25,847 bases of DNA, taken from Hypholoma sublateritium FD-334 SS-4 (lineage: Eukaryota; Basidiomycota; Agaricomycetes; Agaricales; Strophariaceae). Within the stretch, counting starts at the first letter, position 1. Every line of letters begins with the position of its first letter. The DNA lies in the NCBI GenBank assembly GCA_000827495.1, contig KN817752.1:1-25847 (forward strand), written 5' to 3'. Positions 20,901-25,847 of this stretch are shown here, piece by piece. The position numbers and the translations under genes were made by a program. Below the pieces are notes generated by a model. It made no database searches. It saw only the letters and a list, made by a program, of their open reading frames with translations, and was not told the DNA's origin.

Positions 20901-22348
20901 AAAATGGGACCACGGATTCATATTCAACAGAAATGGCTAGTTATCATTCCTTTAATGCTTTTTCAATGCACACTTATATTCTATTAGATGGAGCTAGAGC
21001 ATCGCTCCCCAAAATCCCGCTATCTCAGGACCAGCCGAAAGGATTTTGAAAAACAACTGGGAAGCATCGAACGCCGCCAGGCTCGTATACGCCGGATCAG
21101 ACAAAAGCTGGCCACCTCAACTCGGCCTGCGTTCGCTCATGAGAAAGGGCCGGAATCTTCGGCATGTGCGTACCATATTGGCAAGACCCAGAATTACCCG
21201 CTTGACCTCGGGTTTCTTGCTCGAGATAATTGTCATGACCCTGCTGTCCAGGTATTTCAATCATAACTTGCACTCGATCATTCTTGATCTCAGTTTAACT
21301 GTAGAATTTCACTGAGAAGTTGAAAATCCACCTCCTTCCCAGAATTCGAGAAGGGCTCCAGATATCCCCTGCAAATCTTGATTCTGACATTTCAGGTATC
21401 ACACCGGCGACCTATAATGCGGTTTTAATAAAAAGTAATCGAATCTATGCCCATAAACTAGCACGTTTCTATCACACAACATACGACGTGCGCCGATCAG
21501 AGGACATCATTAATCCAAATACGCCCCATTGCAACGTCATGTTGGTGGCCGATCCTGAACCAAACGACAATGACTCCGACCCGTTGGATAATAACGCAGT
21601 CCATCCTTACCTGTACGGCCGTGTAATCGGAATTTACCACGTCAATATCGTCTACACCGGTCCGGGCATGAAGGGGTACGAGGCAATGCGCTTCGATTTC
21701 TTGCACGTACGCTGGTTTCAGCTCGACCTTGTTCAACCTCGAGGCCGGAGCAACTGCGCCTGGACATCCTTGCACCTCGATCGCCTTTCCTTTCCGCCAA
21801 TGGCTGGAAGGGCTTCACTGGGGTTTGTGGATCCCAGCCTTATTCTGAGAGGTTGCCACTTAATACCAGCATACTCTCTTGGGAAAGCTCGCTCGGACGG
21901 AATTGGCATTTCAAAGATGTTGAAGGATGCCAAAGATTGGAAGTACTATTACGTGAATAGGTCAGTTGATTTCCTGACCTATTCACCCATGTTTTACTCA
22001 GATTACTCTAGGTTTGCGGACCGCGACATGACCATGCGGTATCATTGGGGGATGGGCATAGGCCACATATATTCTCATGGCCGGGATATTAACTCAAACC
22101 AGAACTTGACGCCTGCCTCTGATGACAATTCTGACCAGGAAGAGGACGAGTTAACACCAGCATCGGGCCACATGACCGCAATCACTGGTGCTTTGCATGA
22201 TGGAGATCAGAGCGATGATTCGGACAAGTCTGAGTCCGAGAAGGAGTTGGAGGATGACGAAGATGTGGATTATGACAAGAGTACGACTGACTCAGACGAG
22301 GACTCTGATGGCGACTCATCCCTGGAGTTGTATGAAACATATCACTGA
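17974..22348 (+). CDS. Plavaka-type transposase, 10 exons, one in-frame stop
   Basis: This is the transposase of a Plavaka-like cut-and-paste DNA transposon. Exons: 17974-18234, 18296-19393, 19466-19695, 19755-20004, 20070-20233, 20286-20391, 20447-20939, 20998-21251, 21305-21960 and 22012-22348. Introns are 51-72 bp, GT-AG, and all phases agree, for 1,282 codons before the final stop. The N-terminus has a zinc-finger-like CEACGREF...H...CRH (residues about 17-39). The core has the expected order: LYTSPVFLEMHEEIQ, GLMFGSDATHLTSFGN, YRRCKPTCSLCNHVAYF, CCDGLKRRFYLRIFAYLADY, GDCPCPRCL, DLMHEFELGVW and MPTFGRDSIRRF. Probable catalytic acids are D410 (SDATHL), D526 (ADYPEK) and E640 (HEFELG), assigned by analogy with related transposases. 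The C-terminal tail is Asp/Glu/Ser-rich. Codon 568 is TGA (19867-19869), between D526 and E640, so this copy cannot make a full enzyme without readthrough. The 20940-20997 intron has a weak gttatc donor. Element ends were not found. Confidence 0.9.
19867..19869 (+). other. In-frame TGA in the transposase
   Basis: This TGA is in frame with exon 4, and the frame downstream continues without error (LARVDNLQHRVKISSARDII). A single base change explains it. A hypothetical 33-nt intron starting at gtgcga (19842) and ending at gccag (19874) would remove it in frame, but that is shorter than every other intron here and would delete sequence that reads as normal protein. Confidence 0.8.
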
Positions 22349-22919
22349 GGTCAAAAGACATGCCTCCTATTGCTAATAATTCTCGCTGCTCCCTATCTTA
22401 CTGCCATCCGTCTACCACTACACTGTCCCCGTCGCCGCAAGGGTTATGACCAGATTCGGAAGCCTTGTTTATCACAAACTGCGCAGCTCCTACCTGGCTC
22501 ACATCCGTGGCGCACTAAAGATGCTAAGAGCTAGTCAAAGCGCGCTCTGTGTCCTCTGGAAGTTGGGTGTACGGAGCTCATATAAATCGCAGTCGTATAC
22601 AAGTCATGCCGCCGCTCCGCCGCTGGCACAAAGAGCGCCAATCGTGATGTCGTAGTACAACTGGGTGCCGGTCGCAGGCGTTTACAGCAAGTTCACCGAA
22701 CTTCCCATACGGCCTAGCCAGGTTTGATTCGGGTGCCACTGCGGGCGACCGCCAGTACGTACAGGGAGGCAACATTCCCGTGCATGGAGTAGTTGAAGGA
22801 CGCAAAATTCGGCTCCCAAGATAGCAGCCGCAGCCTGTCAGAACTAAGGCGACCGCAGTTCTCACTGCGGTCGCCTTTTTGAGTCTCACTGTTGAATTGA
22901 ATCTCTTAAAGAACGAAGA
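22349..22919. other. Spacer downstream of the transposase
   Basis: No gene is supported. The right end of the transposon should lie here or beyond it, but no inverted match to the sequence upstream of 17974 was seen by eye. A cactgcgggcgaccgccagt segment at about 22737-22757 resembles the arms of the hairpin at 22846-22877. Confidence 0.45.
22846..22877. repeat. Perfect 14-bp inverted repeat with 4-base loop and T-run
   Basis: Arms aaggcgaccgcagt (22846-22859) and actgcggtcgcctt (22864-22877) are exact reverse complements around tctc, followed by more T residues. It looks like a bacterial terminator, but the setting is fungal; a transposon end or hairpin is more likely. It lies 43 bp upstream of the ATG at 22920. 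Confidence 0.75.
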
Positions 22920-23775
22920 ATGAACGTTGGAACCATTAAACTTCGAACCTCTCGGTACAATCCCTCGACCTTACTTGTGGCTCTCTACTTCCTGATCATG
23001 ATGAGTAACCAACTGCTCGACTCAGACAGCCCTGACGACATGTACACCGGCGACGAAGATCCCAAGAATCGTTCTGGGCGAAGTTCCAACATGGGCACAG
23101 GAAAGCTAATTGATAGCGGGAAGTTGAATTCAATGCGAGATTATCACCACCGGAAAGAAAAGCGCATGGAAGAAAGGATTCGCTCTCTCGAGCAGGAGCT
23201 CATAAAGTTGCAGCTTCAGAATAGTCAGCTCAGCGCGAATGCCGCAAACCGTGGTTAGTTTAGATCTTGTCGCTGTAGAATTTCTTGCTCATTGCATTTA
23301 TCAGAGCAGGTGCCTATCAAGTTCAACCCATATTTTCCTTCATACCCGCTGATGTGCCTCAGGCCGAATTGGCATTTATGCGTATGGGTAATCTGACTCC
23401 AAAGCCCAAGAAGAAGGCACTGAAGTTGAAAGGCAAAGTCCAAGAACCCGAGGAATCGACAGCCCTGGCGGCTTCCACTGCTGCCCCGGAGAATGCTGAA
23501 AACCCGGTGATCCTCGAGGTATTAATTAACTCGGTCCATAACTTCGTGTTCATGTTCTAACAAAGAAATAGGCCTCGGTTGAATCTCTGCCGGATATCGT
23601 CAGCTCGAATGCACCCCAGATCAACCACGTCGCAGGCAGGACCCGGTCGAAAACAGCCCTGTTTTGTTGCTTCCGATTGATCCCGGCGGTGTTTGTGCTG
23701 TGGGCAATACTTTCGTTCTTGTTGGTTACTCGGGCTGAGGACTTCATCGGGTCCTCAGTCAATATGCGCACTTAA
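22920..23775 (+). CDS. Coiled-coil protein with C-terminal membrane segment, 3 exons
   Basis: The family is not recognised. Exons 22920-23253, 23310-23518 and 23572-23775 join across introns of 56 and 53 bp with correct phases, giving 248 residues. An alternative start at 22998 would give 222 residues and remove a short hydrophobic stretch (STLLVALYFLIMM). In order: an acidic, Ser-rich segment (about 34-50); a basic then leucine-rich coiled coil at about 72-108 (KRMEERIRSLEQELIKLQLQ); a lysine-rich patch near 143-154 (KPKKKALKLKGK); an Ala/Glu-rich linker; and a hydrophobic segment at about 210-234 (LIPAVFVLWAILSFLLV) with a 15-residue polar tail. The layout suggests a tail-anchored membrane protein with a dimerising cytoplasmic domain. 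The coil with its basic lead-in faintly resembles a bZIP, but the usual basic-region signature is absent. It follows the transposase gene on the same strand but has no clear link to it. Confidence 0.65.
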
Positions 23776-24039
23776 ATATATCTACTTTGGTACTTCGTGG
23801 ATTCGCGGACCTCAAACTGCATGCCTTTCAAATTCATGTGAAACTTGTGTCTCGGACAGTAGTAATGGCCCGGTCAATAACATTTCTGAGTTAACTCGAT
23901 GTGACGTAGAAAGGTGTCCATGTGATAATAGAGAGGTTTGAACGCGGAACTGATGTTCGGACTTGTCAATATCAGGTGCTTAACACAGCCATGACTTGGA
24001 TTGGTACAAGTTGTAGGCAGCTCGAGGGGCGCTGGGGAT

Positions 24040-24460
24040 TTACTCGGTGCGCTCCGCTACATCTCCCCGTGCCCGCCACTACTCACCCTCTGCAAGCGTG
24101 AAGCCCAATGGCCTTGGAGTTGTTCCTGCACGCCACAACGGGGTGCCGGGCTCACGCGGGCGATCGCGGCATCGATGCGGTCAGCGATGTTCGTGAACAA
24201 CGGGCAGGAGCTATCGAGCGCGTACCATGGAAAGACGGAGGCAAAGTTGTGGGTGGCTTTTGCCGAAGCGCGCGCGCAGGCGCCGTGCATCGTCGTGCTC
24301 TACGAGATCGATGCGCTCGCCCTTGGCCTCGATGGGACGGGCAACGAGGATGATTCAACGGGCGGGCAGAAGGCTGCTCAGCAAAGCGCGGAAGTCGGTA
24401 CAGTTCCGCGCCCTACCCCAGCCCCAGGCTACATTCTGCTGCGAACGAGCAGGTAAGCGC
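24040..24460 (+). pseudogene. Degraded AAA+ ATPase domain fragment (CDC48/AFG2-like)
   Basis: The + frame reads LTRAIAAS, then ELSSAYHGKTEAKLWVAFAE, then APCIVVLYEIDALA. This matches the AAA+ order after the P-loop: helix, pore loop region and Walker B. In functional relatives Walker B is hydrophobic residues followed by DE; here the Asp codon is TAC (24301-24303), giving YE. Just upstream a different frame reads LFLHATTGC, where the P-loop GPPGTGKT should stand; the Lys and Thr are missing and the frame shifts before LTRAIAAS. After the DALA segment similarity fades, and the sensor and arginine-finger regions were not found. The DNA is GC-rich compared with its neighbours. It is a relic of part of one ATPase domain and should not hydrolyse ATP. 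The parent could be any type II-like AAA ATPase. Confidence 0.7.
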
Positions 24461-25050
24461 CCGTCGTGAGCCAGCGCATGTTGTACTGACCTGACACATG
24501 GCGCAGCGCACGAATACACCACGCGGCAGGCCCCACGCGCGATTCTCAGCGCACGCAGACACCTCGCCACGCAAGCGTGCTGTCCGGTCTGCCCAAGTAG
24601 GACGTCGGCGGTTTCCTTGGGGGCACGCGCTACATGATGCCTCCGCGCCGGTGTCGAACTCGTGTTCCATCCGAGTCGTAGGCGACGAGGAGCGCTTCCT
24701 CGGCTTCGACCACAAGAGACGTGGACCGATTCATCTGCATGTCTCAGACACGCTTCAGGCCTCGTGATCCACCACCTGGTTCGACGACGACGTGACGCCG
24801 CTGCCACTTCTACACCCCTGAGATTGCTCGAGGAGCTCATTCCGCTGCCCTTGGACGTGTCAGCTATGTCTGCACGCTCGAGATAGTGGACAATGCTGCC
24901 GCCACCTCTGCCGCGTCACAATAATGTATTCTACATTTGCTCGGAATATATCAAGCCCAAAAATGTAGATGTAATAAGTAGTAGAGTCTGCATCAATTTA
25001 TATTGTATCCTACGTGTTTTCTATGTATTATATCACAAAGTTTGAGAATA
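24461..25050. other. GC-rich remnant passing into AT-rich DNA
   Basis: Up to about 24890 the sequence stays GC-rich with overlapping open frames in several phases; a gtaagc...gcgcag intron-like segment at about 24452-24507 may be a remnant of the parent ATPase gene. After about 24910 it turns abruptly AT-rich. No intact gene is supported. Confidence 0.4.
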
Positions 25051-25052
25051 CA

Positions 25053-25725
25053 TATCAAATACCTTTTGTGCAGTTTGCCTCATCAAATCAACCGCAACTC
25101 TGATAAAATTAGTGTGCATCACTGCTCAGCGCTCAGATACCAACAGAGTGAAGCACATATGGTAGGAAGATAAAATAATTATGATAATATTATATGGATA
25201 TACTATGACCTCCAAGAATTGTCATAATCAGCATGACTTGTTCCATGCAGGACAACTCATCGAAGTAGCTGCAACTCTGGTAAAATAGGGATCATCACTG
25301 CTCAGATACCTCCAGAGTGAAGCACAAGTAGCAGGGAGATAAAATAATTATAGTAATATTATATATATATACTATGATGCCCAAGGATTGTCACAATCAG
25401 CATAACTTGTTTTGTGCAGCTCAGCTCATCAAATTAGCTGCAACTCTGATAAAATATGGATCATTATTTCTCATATACCAACACAATTAAGCACATATAG
25501 TAGGAAGATGAAATGATTATGTTAATATTACATAGATATACTCTGGCCTCCAAGAATTTTCCAGGCAAGTCATAATCAGCATGACTTATTCCATGCAGCT
25601 CAGCTCATTAAATTAGCTGCAACTCTGATAAAACATTGATCATTACTTCTCATATACCAATAGAGTGAAGCTCACATGGTAATAAAATCAAACAATTATG
25701 GTGCTATTATATTGACATGTCATTA
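25053..25725 (+). repeat. AT-rich satellite, unit about 175 bp, four copies
   Basis: The word gcaactctg(a/g)taaaa starts at 25094, 25271, 25440 and 25619, so the units are 177, 169 and 179 bp. Each unit then has atcat...ctc, an agagtgaagcac-like word, agataaaataatta, a tatact segment, ccaagaatt, and cataatcagcatgactt followed by gcagctcagctcat. The last copy loses similarity after about 25725 and runs towards the window edge. Such an array suits heterochromatin or the inside of a large element. Confidence 0.85.
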
Positions 25726-25847
25726 CCAGCAAAAATCTGGGGGGTGGATCATAAACAGCAAGGAATGCAGCCCACATATAAACATCTAAAATAGTATATT
25801 TTGTAATAACAAGGGTGCACTGACTGATGAATAATGATAAAATCTAT
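25726..25847. other. Window edge beyond the satellite
   Basis: The sequence is AT-rich with no recognised feature. It may contain a more diverged satellite unit. Confidence 0.3.

Noticed and set aside
22846..22877. Bacterial intrinsic terminator as evidence of bacterial DNA
   Set aside because: Neighbouring genes on both sides have spliceosomal introns, so the hairpin is not read as a bacterial terminator.
22920..23775. bZIP transcription factor
   Set aside because: The coil is leucine-rich with basic residues before it, but the Asn and Arg signature of the bZIP DNA-contact region is absent and a membrane segment follows.
24498..24886. GC-rich overlapping frames after the ATPase relic
   Set aside because: Several frames are open at once because of high GC; no motif or consistent splice model was found.
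1..25847. CRISPR arrays, tRNA or rRNA genes, bacterial operons
   Set aside because: No regular short repeats with unique spacers, no cloverleaf-like sequence and no rRNA words were seen; the gene structure is eukaryotic.

Overview
The window looks like accessory, transposon-rich DNA from a basidiomycete fungus, most likely an Agaricomycete. The basis is: protein-coding exons broken by many short GT-AG introns of about 45-90 bp, several protein families that I know mainly from mushroom-forming fungi, a Plavaka-type DNA transposase, and no bacterial gene arrangement. No housekeeping gene was recognised as intact. All gene models were spliced by eye and checked for phase arithmetic, not by alignment.

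Layout. 1-2115: repeat-rich DNA without a convincing gene (a 64-bp direct repeat, a GGGCC-rich inverted repeat, and a degenerate 200-240 bp tandem repeat). 2116-3601 (-): an intact 8-exon gene resembling the basidiomycete DUF6698 family. 4110 to about 7170 (-): an unrecognised multi-exon gene whose last exon is split by an 890-bp terminal-inverted-repeat element (4384-5273) flanked by an 8-bp target duplication. Removing the insert restores the frame, and a tandemly repeated exon-like unit lies upstream. 8520 to about 9.8-10.05 kb (-): a Ser/Pro-rich hypothetical gene. 10229-11107: a GC-rich island with a tandem duplication and an orphan exon. 11156-12158 (-): a 4-exon gene with two CxxC...MTTR...H finger-like motifs. 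12722 to about 16110 (-): a large gene of at least 1,065 residues from a family repeated in Agaricomycete genomes. 16.1-17.9 kb: mostly non-coding with weak, Pro/Ala-rich exon candidates on +. 17974-22348 (+): a 10-exon Plavaka-like transposase, complete except for one in-frame TGA. 22920-23775 (+): a 3-exon gene for a coiled-coil protein with a C-terminal membrane segment. About 24.04-24.46 kb (+): a degraded AAA+ ATPase fragment. About 25.05-25.72 kb: an AT-rich satellite with a unit of about 175 bp.

There is no evidence that these genes form one pathway. The simplest reading is a dispensable, repeat-rich compartment where lineage-expanded fungal families, transposons and gene fragments gather. 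The best leads are the dated insertion that broke a gene, the transposase with a single lesion, the duplicated MTTR finger protein, and the membrane-anchored coiled-coil gene next to the transposase.
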